DNA from: Bacteroidota bacterium
GTDB lineage: Bacteria; Bacteroidota; Bacteroidia; Cytophagales; Cyclobacteriaceae
Direction: 5' to 3'
DNA length: 64,000 nucleotides
Assembly (NCBI GenBank): GCA_023393375.1
Contig: JAEWLI010000204.1
Location: 19,176 to 83,175 of the forward strand
The notes beneath the pieces were generated by a model that worked only from the letters and a program-made list of their open reading frames with translations, was not told the DNA's origin and did not search any database. The position numbers were made by a program, and so were the translations under genes. Shown here in pieces: positions 35,516-45,187 of this stretch (the stretch's first letter is position 1; every line of letters starts with the position of its first letter).

Positions 35516-36055
35516 ATGCCCAATTACAACATAGCACATCGATATAGTAAATCACTGCTTCAATTAGCAATAGAGAAAGGTATATTAGAAGAGGTGCACA
35601 ATGACATGCAGCTGATTGTAAGTGTAAATATGCAAAACCGGGATTTTGCTAACATGCTCAAAAACCCGGTAATCAATCAGCATAAAAAATTAACCATATT
35701 AAATGCTGTTTTTAAAAATTCCCTCAATAAATTAACGATCTCATTGTTTGAAATCTTATCAAGGAGAAACCGTGCCAATATTTTACCCGAATTAGCACAT
35801 GCTTTCCATGAACAATATAATGAGTACAAGGAAATTACATCCGCAACTGTAATTACCGATTATCCAATTGATGATCAGGAACGGAAACAATTTATTGCCC
35901 TGGTAAAGAACAAAACTGGTGCTAAGGCAGTGGAATTAAAAGAACAAATAGATCCGGGCTTGATAGGAGGATTTATACTACGTGTAGGTAATCAGCAGAT
36001 AGACAGTTCACTGCGTACAAAACTAAAGGAATTGAAAATAGAATTTGAATCATAG
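35516..36055 (+). CDS. atpH: F-type ATP synthase subunit delta
   Basis: This 179-residue protein matches the family length. It opens with YNIAHRYSKSLLQLAIEKG, the usual N-terminal helix bundle (about 1-105). The C-terminal domain ends IDPGLIGGFILRVGNQQIDSS, the conserved delta signature. It joins the stalk to the top of the alpha3beta3 head. It lies between atpF and atpA, with gaps of 10 and 12 bases. Confidence 0.96.
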   Translation: MPNYNIAHRYSKSLLQLAIEKGILEEVHNDMQLIVSVNMQNRDFANMLKNPVINQHKKLTILNAVFKNSLNKLTISLFEILSRRNRANILPELAHAFHEQYNEYKEITSATVITDYPIDDQERKQFIALVKNKTGAKAVELKEQIDPGLIGGFILRVGNQQIDSSLRTKLKELKIEFES

Positions 36056-36067
36056 CAGAACAAACTA

Positions 36068-37645
36068 ATGGCAGAAATAAGACCAAGCGAAGTTTCCGCA
36101 ATATTACGCGAACAGCTTTCGAACTTTAAGACAGAAACCGAACTGGAAGAAGTAGGCACTGTGCTTCAGGTGGGTGATGGTGTAGCAAGAATATATGGTT
36201 TATCCAATGCTCAGGCAGGAGAAATTCTAATATTTGAAAACGGGCTAAAAGCACTGGCACTAAACCTGGAGGAAGATAATGTGGGTGCGGTATTGTTCGG
36301 CGATACTAAAGAAGTAAAAGAGGGTGATACGGTAAAACGCACCAGAACCATTGCTTCCATCAATGTGGGAGAAGGTATGGTTGGAAGGGTAATCGACACT
36401 TTAGGAGCACCGAAAGACGGGAAAGGCCCGATTACCGGAAAAGTTTATGAAATGCCATTGGAACGCAAGGCTCCAGGGGTTATTTTCAGACAACCTGTTA
36501 CAGAACCCCTTCAAACTGGTATTAAGGCTATAGACTCAATGATTCCGATTGGAAGGGGTCAGCGGGAATTAATCATTGGTGACCGCCAAACAGGAAAATC
36601 CGCTGTTGCGATTGACACGATCATCAATCAGCGGGAATTTTTTGAAAAAGGAGAACCTGTATATTGTATATATGTAGCTGCAGGACAAAAAGCATCTACT
36701 GTAGCTCAAGTTGTTTCTGCATTGGAAAAACATGGTGCAATGGACTATACAATTGTGGTAGCAGCCACAGCGTCTGACCCGGCTCCGATGCAGTTTTTTG
36801 CACCTTTTGCCGGAGCGGCAATTGGCGAATACTTCCGTGACACAGGCCGCCCTGCATTAGTAGTCTATGACGACCTGTCAAAACAGGCAGTGGCTTATCG
36901 CGAAGTTTCTCTTTTACTAAGAAGGCCTCCGGGACGTGAAGCTTATCCTGGTGATATATTTTACCTTCACTCACGACTTTTGGAAAGAGCTGCGAAAATC
37001 ACAAATAATGATGATATAGCGCGCCAAATGAACGATCTTCCCGAATCGATCAAACCTTTGGTGAAAGGTGGTGGGTCATTGACTGCTCTGCCTATTATAG
37101 AAACACAAGCTGGTGATGTTTCAGCATATATTCCTACCAATGTAATCTCAATTACTGATGGTCAGATATTTCTGGAATCCAACCTTTTCAATTCTGGTGT
37201 ACGGCCTGCCATCAATGTGGGTATTTCAGTTTCGCGAGTTGGGGGTTCTGCCCAAATAAAATCACTCAGGAAAGTAGCCGGTACTTTGAAATTGGATCAG
37301 GCACAATATCGGGAACTCGAAGCTTTTGCTAAATTTGGTTCAGATCTGGATCCCACTACAAAAAGAACAATCGAAAGAGGAAGGCGAAATGTGGAAGTAT
37401 TAAAGCAACCTCAATATTCACCATTGACTGTAGAACAACAAGTAGCGATTATCTATGCTTCTACAAACGGTTTATTGGATAATATTCCCGTTGAAAAAGT
37501 AAGGCAATTCGAAAAACAATACCTGTCTGTTTTAAATACAGAGCACAAAGACCTGTTGGAAGACATCAGAACAGGGGCATTTACTGATCAGATTGCCGAG
37601 GTACTCAAAAAAGTAGCTCTAGATCTCTCAAAAGTTTTTATATAA
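36068..37645 (+). CDS. atpA: F-type ATP synthase subunit alpha
   Basis: This full-length 525-residue protein has a beta-barrel N-terminus, a nucleotide-binding domain with Walker [14 protein letters not shown] near residue 172 and Walker B-like [11 protein letters not shown], and the helical C-terminal domain. The arginine-finger region appears in [18 protein letters not shown]. It carries the non-catalytic nucleotide sites of F1. The catalytic beta subunit (atpD) and epsilon (atpC) are not in this window, as often in Bacteroidetes. Confidence 0.98.
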   Translation: MAEIRPSEVSAILREQLSNFKTETELEEVGTVLQVGDGVARIYGLSNAQAGEILIFENGLKALALNLEEDNVGAVLFGDTKEVKEGDTVKRTRTIASINVGEGMVGRVIDTLGAPKDGKGPITGKVYEMPLERKAPGVIFRQPVTEPLQTGIKAIDSMIPIGRGQRELIIGDRQTGKSAVAIDTIINQREFFEKGEPVYCIYVAAGQKASTVAQVVSALEKHGAMDYTIVVAATASDPAPMQFFAPFAGAAIGEYFRDTGRPALVVYDDLSKQAVAYREVSLLLRRPPGREAYPGDIFYLHSRLLERAAKITNNDDIARQMNDLPESIKPLVKGGGSLTALPIIETQAGDVSAYIPTNVISITDGQIFLESNLFNSGVRPAINVGISVSRVGGSAQIKSLRKVAGTLKLDQAQYRELEAFAKFGSDLDPTTKRTIERGRRNVEVLKQPQYSPLTVEQQVAIIYASTNGLLDNIPVEKVRQFEKQYLSVLNTEHKDLLEDIRTGAFTDQIAEVLKKVALDLSKVFI

Positions 37646-37670
37646 TCAGCATTATTTTAACCTATAAACA

Positions 37671-38564
37671 ATGCCTAGCTTAAAGGAAGTAAAAAACAGG
37701 ATTAGTTCGGTAGAATCTACACAACAGATTACAAAAGCCATGAAAATGGTGGCTGCTGCTAAACTTCGTAAAGCTCAGGATATGATTGTAAAACTTCGTC
37801 CTTACGCAGATAAGCTAAACAAGCTTCAAGAGCACATTGTTGCTGGATTAAATGAAGATGATACCAATACTTCTCCTTATGTATTGATCAGGGATGTTCA
37901 TAAGGTTTTGGTTGTAGTGATCGGTTCCGACCGTGGGTTATGCGGTGCATTTAATACCAGTACTTTTAAAAAAGCGGTTCAACTAATAGAAAATGATTAC
38001 CGGCTAATGTTACCTGACAATGTTGAAGTATTACCTGTGGGCAAAAAGGCTATGGAATTCTTTAAAAGAAGGTCATATCCTGTGAACAATTCCTTCCATG
38101 ATATTGGCCATGAATTCTCCTTTGAAAAAGTAGCCGAAATGGCTGATTATTTGATGGATGGTTTTATCAAACACAAGTATGATAGAGTAGTGCTGGTATA
38201 TAATGAATTTAAAAATGCCGCGACACAAATACTAAAAGAGGAAAACTATCTCCCTCTCATTAGTGGATTATTCACCTCTGCCGAAGATTCAGGTGTATCG
38301 GATTACATTTTTGAGCCTGACAAAGAAGAATTATTATCAGAGATTATCCCAACTTCATTAAGAATCCAGTTGTATAAAGCTTTTTTGGATTCAAACGCGT
38401 CGGAGCAAGGTGCCAGAATGGTGGCGATGGAAAAAGCTACTGAAAATGCAGGGGAACTGTTACGGCAATTACGTCTGACTTACAACAGAACCCGTCAGGC
38501 TACTATTACAAGAGAGATCCTCGAAATTGTAGCCGGAGCTGAAGCTTTGTCTTCGGGAGATTAA
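37671..38564 (+). CDS. atpG: F-type ATP synthase subunit gamma
   Basis: This 297-residue protein has the conserved N-terminal helix (VKNRISSVESTQQITKAMKMVAAAK region), the middle GSDRGLCGAFN stretch, and the C-terminal helix (ASEQGARMVAMEKATENAGE, TRQATITREILEIVAGAEA). Together the two helices form the rotor shaft. It is the last gene of the operon here and is convergent with tcdA across a two-base gap, with no visible terminator. Confidence 0.97.
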   Translation: MPSLKEVKNRISSVESTQQITKAMKMVAAAKLRKAQDMIVKLRPYADKLNKLQEHIVAGLNEDDTNTSPYVLIRDVHKVLVVVIGSDRGLCGAFNTSTFKKAVQLIENDYRLMLPDNVEVLPVGKKAMEFFKRRSYPVNNSFHDIGHEFSFEKVAEMADYLMDGFIKHKYDRVVLVYNEFKNAATQILKEENYLPLISGLFTSAEDSGVSDYIFEPDKEELLSEIIPTSLRIQLYKAFLDSNASEQGARMVAMEKATENAGELLRQLRLTYNRTRQATITREILEIVAGAEALSSGD

Positions 38565-38566
38565 AC

Positions 38567-39301
38567 TTATTCTGGATCGTTCTCTGTAATTATCCCTCGT
38601 ATGGCTACTGATGCACAATAACAGCCAAAAATGGCGGGGAGATATGAAATAGTACCCACCAACGATTTTTTATTGGGAATATCATCAGTTGCAATGATCG
38701 CTTCAGGATTTACAGGTTCAGGTGAATAAACAACAGGAAAACCCGAATGAATACCCATTCGGTGCAATCTTTTTCTGATATAATATGCCAGCCGGCAATT
38801 ATAACTTTTGGAAATATCCGAAACTGTTACTTGCAATGGATCTATCTTCCCACCTGCGCCCATAGAACTTACCAAACGCATATTTCTTTTTACACATTCA
38901 TGGATCAGGTGGACTTTCGGTCCCAGGGAATCAATTGCATCAATCACAAAGTCATAGGGTTTTTCCAATATGTTTTGAATAGACCCGTCCTTAGCATATT
39001 GTTGGATAGTAGTCAGGTGAAGCTCAGGATTGATATCCAAAAGCCTGTCACCCATTACCTGTGTTTTATTCATTCCTTCTGTGGTTAATAATGCCAATAA
39101 CTGCCTGTTTCTATTACTTGGATGAACAGTATCCCCATCCACCAGCGTGATCGCACCCACTCCCGCCCGACAAACCTGTTCGGCTGCATATGCGCCAACT
39201 CCTCCCACTCCTACTATCAACACGTGACTGTTTTTCAAACGGTTAATTTTATCTGTACCCAGCAACAAATGCGTTCTGGAAAGCCAATCCTGGTTCGACA
39301 T
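38567..39301 (-). CDS. tcdA: tRNA threonylcarbamoyladenosine dehydratase
   Basis: This 244-residue E1-like protein has the nucleotide loop GVGGVGAYAAEQVCRAGVG near residue 31, the DxD-N-R-N-R-Q stretch (SNRNRQL) that binds ATP, and VIDAIDSLGPK. The catalytic Cys is probably in SKSYNCRLAYYIRKRL. It cyclises t6A to ct6A in tRNAs for ANN codons. It starts the minus-strand group just before (5' of) no partner; tatD and the ABC exporter lie upstream on the same strand with gaps of 9 and 11 bases. Confidence 0.92.
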   Translation of the reverse strand: MSNQDWLSRTHLLLGTDKINRLKNSHVLIVGVGGVGAYAAEQVCRAGVGAITLVDGDTVHPSNRNRQLLALLTTEGMNKTQVMGDRLLDINPELHLTTIQQYAKDGSIQNILEKPYDFVIDAIDSLGPKVHLIHECVKRNMRLVSSMGAGGKIDPLQVTVSDISKSYNCRLAYYIRKRLHRMGIHSGFPVVYSPEPVNPEAIIATDDIPNKKSLVGTISYLPAIFGCYCASVAIRGIITENDPE

Positions 39302-39310
39302 GAATTTTTT

Positions 39311-39964
39311 TTAAATAGATTTATTGAAACACTTTGTAAAATTGTGATGGATTAAATCATTCAGATTTTCACAAGACATATTTTTTATGGTGGCTGCTTT
39401 GGTATACACCCCTTCAATGTCAATTAAAGGATCGTCATCTGTTTCCAAGAACAACAAATTGTCGGGAATCGACCGAAGTGCTTCAATGGTTTTTTGGTGA
39501 CCCCTCATCAAAGATGCTCCGAAGGAAAGGTAAATACCTTTGTCCGTAAACTGTTTGGCTAAAGTGGCACCTCCGGTAAAATTATGAATGATCCACGCCG
39601 ATGAAGATTGATAACGGATGAAATATTGGAGTAACTCACTGTAAGCTTTCACACAATGTATAATTAGTGGCATTTTGATATTATTAGCCATTTTCACTTG
39701 CTCTTCAAAGGCTAATAATTGTAACCGCCATTCCCCACCATTGACTTTATCCAATCCTGCTTCACCAATAGCTATGATTTCCGGAGACGAAATCCGTTGT
39801 TGAATTTTAAATAACTGTTCTTTATAATCTTCATCTACCTGCCAGGGATGTAGTGCTAAAGAAAGTGGATGATCGAAGCCAGTTGTATTGTCGATGGATT
39901 GATTAACTATCTGGTAATGAATCCCGGATTTGGGATGATGTGTATGTATGTCTATCAGTTTCAA
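39311..39964 (-). CDS. TatD-family metal-dependent hydrolase
   Basis: This 217-residue protein is a little short for the family (about 255). The metal-binding stretches are IDIHTHHPK at the start, IGEAGLDK, PLIIHCVKAY, and HNFTGG; LFLETDDDP is near the C-terminus. TatD proteins act as DNases or quality-control hydrolases in the cytoplasm. It lies between an ABC exporter and tcdA, and the tight spacing suggests one transcript. The family is clear; the substrate is not. Confidence 0.88.
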   Translation of the reverse strand: MKLIDIHTHHPKSGIHYQIVNQSIDNTTGFDHPLSLALHPWQVDEDYKEQLFKIQQRISSPEIIAIGEAGLDKVNGGEWRLQLLAFEEQVKMANNIKMPLIIHCVKAYSELLQYFIRYQSSSAWIIHNFTGGATLAKQFTDKGIYLSFGASLMRGHQKTIEALRSIPDNLLFLETDDDPLIDIEGVYTKAATIKNMSCENLNDLIHHNFTKCFNKSI

Positions 39965-39975
39965 CAGATTACCAT

Positions 39976-41766
39976 TTATTTTTCAATAACCTCATCGACC
40001 GCCAATTGCTTTTCGTAAAGTTCGCGGTAGGTACCATTCTGCGATATCAGATAGTCATGCGTACCTTGTTCAATTAATTTGCCATCGTCAAGCACAATAA
40101 TCCAATCAGCAAGTTTGGCAGATGATACCCTGTGAGAAATAACAATAGAAGTACGACCTTCCATTACTCTTTTCATACTATTCAGAATGGTATTTTCTGT
40201 TTTGGTATCTACAGCAGAGAGACAGTCGTCAAGGATTAATATTTTAGGATCCCTGATCACTGCCCTGGCAATGGAAAGCCTCTGTTTTTGTCCTCCGGAA
40301 AGTGTTATTCCCCGCTCTCCAACTTTAGTTTTAAAACCATCAGGAAAACTACTGATGTTTTCATATAAATCTGCATCTTTGGCAGCTTTAATTGTTTGTT
40401 CTTCATTAAAGGCATTGCTGCCGAAGGCAATGTTATTCTCAATGGTATCAGAAAATAAAAACACATCCTGGGGCACATAACCAATCTGACTACGTAAACT
40501 TGAAATATTGTAATCTCTGATATCCAAGTTATCAATCAAAATATTTCCTTCCGAGGGATCATACATCCTACACAATAAATTTGCTACCGTGCTTTTACCT
40601 GATCCGGTAGAGCCGATAATGGCCAATGATTGACCCTCCTTTACTTCAAAGGTTAAATTTCGGATAGCAACAATTCCTGAATCAGGATATTTGAAGGTAA
40701 CATTATTTACCTGAATTTTCCCGTCAATTGTTTTTGACAAATCTTGCCTCGATACGATGTCGCTTTTTACCAACATAAACTCGTTGATGCGTTTCTGTGA
40801 TGCTGCAGCACGTTGAATAATGCTGGTGACCCATCCTAATGATGTGACCGGCCAGGTCAGAAGATTAACGTAAATTATAAATTCAGCGATATTGCCAAAA
40901 CTCAATGTCCCTTTGATCACTTCCGCTCCACCAATATATATGGTCAAAATGGTACTCACTCCAATTAATGCCATGATCAAAGGGAAAAACAACGAATTTA
41001 CTCTTGTCAGTTTCAGTGATTTTAGTTTGTAATCTTCGCTGGCACCGGTAAATTTTTCTATTCTTTCTTCTTCACGTGAGAAAGATTTTAAGACTCTTAT
41101 ACCCGAGAAAGCTTCTTGAACAAAAGTGGTAAGGTTGGACAAACTACGTTGAATTTCTTCCGAACGTTTGTTGATAATATTATTGACAAAATAGATACTG
41201 ATAGACAGAACTGGCAATGGCATCAACGCAAACAATGTCAGTCTAACATTCACTGACAACATATAAGGGATTAAGATCAGGAATAAAACCACGAGATTCA
41301 TGCCATACATGATAGCTGGCCCTAAATACATTCGTACCTTGCTTACATCTTCCGAAATCCGTGCCATCATATCCCCGGTATTATTTCTACGGTAAAAACT
41401 TAGAGGAAGTGACTGGTATTGGCTGTAAATATCATTTTTAAGGTCATATTCAATTAGTCGTGACATCACGATAAGTGTTTGCCGCACCAAAAAAAGAAAG
41501 AACCCCCGAAGAAAAGCCATCAATAATATAATAGCACCATAAATAAGAATGCTATTGTTAACAATGAACTTATAGATTTCCTGTAAAGTAAGCTCCTGGT
41601 AAATATTGAATACTTTCAAATTGTCTACCACAAGATCTAATGCGAGACGTACCAGTTGAGCAGGTATTATTTGAAATACATTTGAAATAATTACAAACAC
41701 CACACCTAACAGGAGGTGGTATTTATATCTTATTAAATATTTATTGAGATGCTTTAATTCCTTCAC
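39976..41766 (-). CDS. ABC exporter with fused membrane and ATPase domains
   Basis: This 596-residue half-transporter has six membrane helices in residues about 15-315. The nucleotide-binding domain has Walker A GSTGSGKST, Q-loop VPQDVFLF, signature LSGGQKQR and H-loop VISHRVSS. The Walker B end reads ILILDDCLSAVD, with Asp where the catalytic Glu is usual. That change is typical of one half of heterodimeric exporters (MdlA/B-, BmrC/D-like). No partner gene is adjacent. The substrate is unknown; lipids or drugs are usual for the family. Confidence 0.93.
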   Translation of the reverse strand: MKELKHLNKYLIRYKYHLLLGVVFVIISNVFQIIPAQLVRLALDLVVDNLKVFNIYQELTLQEIYKFIVNNSILIYGAIILLMAFLRGFFLFLVRQTLIVMSRLIEYDLKNDIYSQYQSLPLSFYRRNNTGDMMARISEDVSKVRMYLGPAIMYGMNLVVLFLILIPYMLSVNVRLTLFALMPLPVLSISIYFVNNIINKRSEEIQRSLSNLTTFVQEAFSGIRVLKSFSREEERIEKFTGASEDYKLKSLKLTRVNSLFFPLIMALIGVSTILTIYIGGAEVIKGTLSFGNIAEFIIYVNLLTWPVTSLGWVTSIIQRAAASQKRINEFMLVKSDIVSRQDLSKTIDGKIQVNNVTFKYPDSGIVAIRNLTFEVKEGQSLAIIGSTGSGKSTVANLLCRMYDPSEGNILIDNLDIRDYNISSLRSQIGYVPQDVFLFSDTIENNIAFGSNAFNEEQTIKAAKDADLYENISSFPDGFKTKVGERGITLSGGQKQRLSIARAVIRDPKILILDDCLSAVDTKTENTILNSMKRVMEGRTSIVISHRVSSAKLADWIIVLDDGKLIEQGTHDYLISQNGTYRELYEKQLAVDEVIEK

Positions 41767-41820
41767 TGAACTTTAAAACGTAATATGCCTTTATATGTTG
41801 GTTTAGAACTATTTTATTAA

Positions 41821-41852
41821 TTGTATATATAGAAAAAAATGAACTAATTTTG
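41821..41852 (+). promoter_or_regulatory. Promoter of the leucine dehydrogenase-type gene
   Basis: TTG at 41821-41823 and TAATTTTG at 41845-41852 are 21 bases apart, fitting the Bacteroidetes consensus. The leader would be about 58 bases. Confidence 0.6.
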
Positions 41853-41916
41853 CCATTGCGAAAACCTGAAAAGGTTATATAAGGGCACAAAGATATAGAA
41901 AATTTAGAAAGGCCTC

Positions 41917-43005
41917 ATGAACCAAGTTAAAGTTGAACCGGCAATAAAATCTTTGTTTGAAGAATTAGAGGGGCACGAGCATGAGCAGATTATTTATTGT
42001 TATGACAAGCCTACCGGATTAAAAGCCATAATTGGATTACACAACACGGTATTAGGACCAGGAATTGGTGGTACCCGCATGTGGTTATACAAAAGTGAAG
42101 CAGAAGCATTAACCGATGTTTTGCGGTTATCTAAAGCGATGACCTACAAAGCATCCATTTCAGGATTGAATGCCGGAGGTGGAAAGGCAGTGATCATTGC
42201 TGATGCCCAAGCAGATAAAAGTGACGCACTTCTACGAAGGTTTGGACAATTCATTCATAGCCTAGGAGGTAGATATGTAACTGCTGAAGATGTAAATATG
42301 TCTACCAGGGATATGGAACTTATTTCAAAGGAAACCCCTTATGTTACTGGTCTTCCTGAGGAAAAAGGGGGAAGTGGTGATCCTTCGCCGGTAACAGCGT
42401 ACGGTGTTTATCTGGGGATTAAAGCTGCCTCAAAAAAGCAGTTTGGCACGGATAACCTTGCAGGTAAAAAAATTGCAGTTCAGGGTGTGGGACAAGTAGG
42501 TAAATATCTTGTTGAATACCTGGTGACGGAAGGTGCAAAAATATATATTTCTGATATTTCTTATGGAAGGCTTGAGTGGGCAGCTCAACGGTTTCCTGTA
42601 GAAATTGTCAATCATGAAGAGATTTATGACCTGGATGTAGACGTATATGCCCCATGTGCATTGGGTGCTACCATAAACTATCAAACCATTCCAAGGTTTA
42701 ATTGCTCAATTATAGCTGGAGGGGCTAATAACCAGTTGCAGGACGAAGAAATTCATGGGCAAATGCTGAAAGATAAGGGCATACTGTTTGCTCCGGATTT
42801 TCTCATCAATGCCGGGGGATTGATGAATGTATATGCTGAATTTCAGGGTAATTATGATCGTGAAGCAGTATACAAAATGACAGAGGGTATCTATCAAAAG
42901 GTTTTTGATGTATTTAATGTAGCAGAAAAAGAAAACCTACATCCACAAAAAGCAGCCAGATTAATAGCAGTAAAAAGAATTAAAGAAAACCAAAAAATAA
43001 ATTAA
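41917..43005 (+). CDS. Leucine dehydrogenase-type amino acid dehydrogenase
   Basis: This 362-residue protein matches the Leu/Val/Phe dehydrogenase family. The glycine-rich catalytic stretch GLNAGGGKAVII holds the active-site Lys. TAEDVNMSTRDM and the NAD-binding AVQGVGQVGKYLVEYL follow. APCALGATIN and NAGGLMNVYAE are further family marks. It reversibly deaminates branched-chain amino acids with NAD. Many Bacteroidetes have this enzyme near nusB; here nusB starts 40 bases later. Exact specificity (Leu against Val or Phe) is not settled by reading. Confidence 0.9.
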   Translation: MNQVKVEPAIKSLFEELEGHEHEQIIYCYDKPTGLKAIIGLHNTVLGPGIGGTRMWLYKSEAEALTDVLRLSKAMTYKASISGLNAGGGKAVIIADAQADKSDALLRRFGQFIHSLGGRYVTAEDVNMSTRDMELISKETPYVTGLPEEKGGSGDPSPVTAYGVYLGIKAASKKQFGTDNLAGKKIAVQGVGQVGKYLVEYLVTEGAKIYISDISYGRLEWAAQRFPVEIVNHEEIYDLDVDVYAPCALGATINYQTIPRFNCSIIAGGANNQLQDEEIHGQMLKDKGILFAPDFLINAGGLMNVYAEFQGNYDREAVYKMTEGIYQKVFDVFNVAEKENLHPQKAARLIAVKRIKENQKIN

Positions 43006-43045
43006 GACAGAATTCAATTGATTGATCGTTCTTTAGGGTAGTATT

Positions 43046-44230
43046 ATGTTGAACAGAAGGAATTTAAGAATTAAGGCCATGCAAAACCTGTATGCCTACA
43101 ATCAAAGTAAGAACTCAGAATATTACCTGGCTCTAGATTTGATCAATAACACCCTTGAACCGGAGTGGAAATCAATGGAATCTGAAGTGGAGGATTTAAA
43201 AACCGATAAATTAAAAGCTATCGCCGTTTTTAAAGAATGTTTTGAAAAAGAGGAATTGCAAACCGATGAACCACTTTCAGAACGGGTAAAAGAAACAATC
43301 AATCTTGCATTTGATTATTATCATAACCAGGTACGAAAAGATTTTGAATATTTCAGGAGCAGTATGATAACCGGTGCAGAAAGAACTTATGATTATTATC
43401 TTTGGATTCTTGAACTGGTAATTCAATTTTCAGAATTTGCCAATATCGATTATATTGAAAAACAGAAAAAATCAGAATCGCTCCACCTGACAAACATAAA
43501 AAGCATTTCCGACTTAAATTTATACCACAATAAAGTAATTGCAATCTTAAAAGAGGACAAGGCTTTACAGACTATTGTAAAAGACAGAAAAATTTCCTGG
43601 TCAAAACATAAGGATCAGGTACGGCAATGGTACAAAGAGCAAATAAAAAAATCTGAGGTGTATAAGGAATATATTCAATTGAAAGAACCGGGTTTTGAAG
43701 ATGATAAAAATATAGTATCTAAACTAATTAAAAGCATTATCTTCAAGAGTGAAACAATTGATGCTTTCATGGAAGAGCAAGATTTATACTGGCAGGAGGA
43801 CAAAAGTGTAGTCAAGAGCATGCTGTTGAGAACAATCAAGAACATCTCTGAAGAAGAATCTTTTCTGGAATTAACACTGCTTTCTACCAACTGGGAAGAT
43901 GATAAACAATATTTCAAATTGTTGTTCGACTATTCCGTGCGAAATCAAAAGGAATATGAAAAGATTCTTGTAAAAAAGGTGAAAAATTGGGAAATTGATA
44001 GAATTGCTTCACTCGATTATATATTATTGCAAATGGCCCTGAACGAAATGATCAATTTTCCAAGCATTCCCATTAAAGTGACCATTAATGAATATATTGA
44101 AATCTCTAAACTTTATAGTACTCCTAAAAGCAAACATTTTATAAATGGCATATTGGATGTAGTAGCAAATGAATTGATGGCTGAAGGTATAATTAGAAAG
44201 AGCGGAAGAGGATTAATAGATAACAAATAA
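43046..44230 (+). CDS. nusB: Transcription antitermination factor NusB (long form)
   Basis: The first helix (RRNLRIKAMQNLYAYNQ) and the C-terminal domain (IDRIASLDYILLQMALNEM, then KVTINEYIEISKLYSTPKSKHFINGIL) are clear NusB. At 394 residues it is nearly three times the E. coli length (139), because of a long helical insertion at about residues 30-300. Such enlarged NusB occurs in this phylum. It binds boxA RNA with NusE/S10 in rRNA antitermination. It heads a group with ytxH, DUF1573, yajC, a YbbR-like gene and coaE. Confidence 0.93.
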   Translation: MLNRRNLRIKAMQNLYAYNQSKNSEYYLALDLINNTLEPEWKSMESEVEDLKTDKLKAIAVFKECFEKEELQTDEPLSERVKETINLAFDYYHNQVRKDFEYFRSSMITGAERTYDYYLWILELVIQFSEFANIDYIEKQKKSESLHLTNIKSISDLNLYHNKVIAILKEDKALQTIVKDRKISWSKHKDQVRQWYKEQIKKSEVYKEYIQLKEPGFEDDKNIVSKLIKSIIFKSETIDAFMEEQDLYWQEDKSVVKSMLLRTIKNISEEESFLELTLLSTNWEDDKQYFKLLFDYSVRNQKEYEKILVKKVKNWEIDRIASLDYILLQMALNEMINFPSIPIKVTINEYIEISKLYSTPKSKHFINGILDVVANELMAEGIIRKSGRGLIDNK

Positions 44231-44241
44231 ATAGATTAACA

Positions 44242-44547
44242 ATGGGCAAGACAGGCACAATTTTAGGGTTTTTAACTGGTTTGGCAACAGGCGTTACAGT
44301 TGGCGTTATGTATGCCCCCGACAAAGGATCAAGTACCAGAGACAAATTAACCTTTTTATTGGATAAATACAGGCATAAACTTCAGGAGCTTACCGATGCA
44401 TTAATTGAAGGCAAAGAACTGCATTCCAGTGAAGCTAAGTCAGAAGGCCAAAAAGTAATTGATGATGCCAAAATCAAAGCAGAAAAGTTATTGGGTGATG
44501 TAGACGAATTACTGGGTCAGATCAGAGGTAAACAAGACCCTGAATAA
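44242..44547 (+). CDS. YtxH-domain protein
   Basis: This 101-residue protein has an N-terminal hydrophobic, glycine-rich segment (GTILGFLTGLATGVTVGVMYAP; about residues 4-25), the hallmark of YtxH proteins. A charged helical tail follows, with possible coiled coil (about 35-95). It is probably a small membrane-tethered protein. The function is unknown beyond a suggested stress or envelope role in the family. It is 11 bases after nusB. Confidence 0.85.
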   Translation: MGKTGTILGFLTGLATGVTVGVMYAPDKGSSTRDKLTFLLDKYRHKLQELTDALIEGKELHSSEAKSEGQKVIDDAKIKAEKLLGDVDELLGQIRGKQDPE

Positions 44548-44627
44548 GTAAATATACCTCCATTTAACACAATAAATTTACCTGAATCCCGTAAATTTCA
44601 GGTTGGACTTTAAAACTTATACTAATC

Positions 44628-45146
44628 ATGAAAATCAAACTATTTGTCATATCCACTTTATTGGCAACCAGTATGCTGGCTTGCAATAGTAAAAATACAA
44701 GTGATAAAGCTACTGACCGAGGCACAAATGTAAATGACCATTCCACACATGACCATTCACAACATGCAGTAAGCAACGCACCTGCTGAACAAGCTGAAGG
44801 AACAACAGAAATCACATTCGACAACCTTGAATTTGATTTTGGCACCATCAATGAAGGTGATGTGGTAGATCATACTTTCACATTTACCAATACCGGAAAT
44901 GTGCCACTCATTATACAAAATGCTACTCCATCTTGTGGATGTACTGTCCCAAACTGGTCTAAAGAGCCTATTAGTCCTGGTGAATCTGGAAAAATAGAGG
45001 TTGCTTTCGACAGTAAAGGCAAAACAGACCTGCAAAACAGAACAGTGAGTATTATAGCCAACACTGAACCTTCAATCACCTATCTTAGAATAAAAGGAAT
45101 GGTTATTTCTGAATCTCAGGCTTTAGGCCCTGTTAGAAAAAACTGA
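44628..45146 (+). CDS. DUF1573 lipoprotein
   Basis: This 172-residue protein has a lipoprotein signal with lipobox MLAC (Cys19). A His-rich linker (NDHSTHDHSQHAV, about residues 37-49) precedes a DUF1573 Ig-like domain (about 60-160). The domain shows FDFGTINEGDVVDHTFTFTN and the S-C-G-C-T motif. DUF1573 proteins are common exported proteins of this phylum with unknown function. The His cluster could bind metal, but this is inference. Confidence 0.88.
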   Translation: MKIKLFVISTLLATSMLACNSKNTSDKATDRGTNVNDHSTHDHSQHAVSNAPAEQAEGTTEITFDNLEFDFGTINEGDVVDHTFTFTNTGNVPLIIQNATPSCGCTVPNWSKEPISPGESGKIEVAFDSKGKTDLQNRTVSIIANTEPSITYLRIKGMVISESQALGPVRKN

Positions 45147-45187
45147 TTGTGAATTTTTCATATTATATAAATTAATTTAAAATTACC

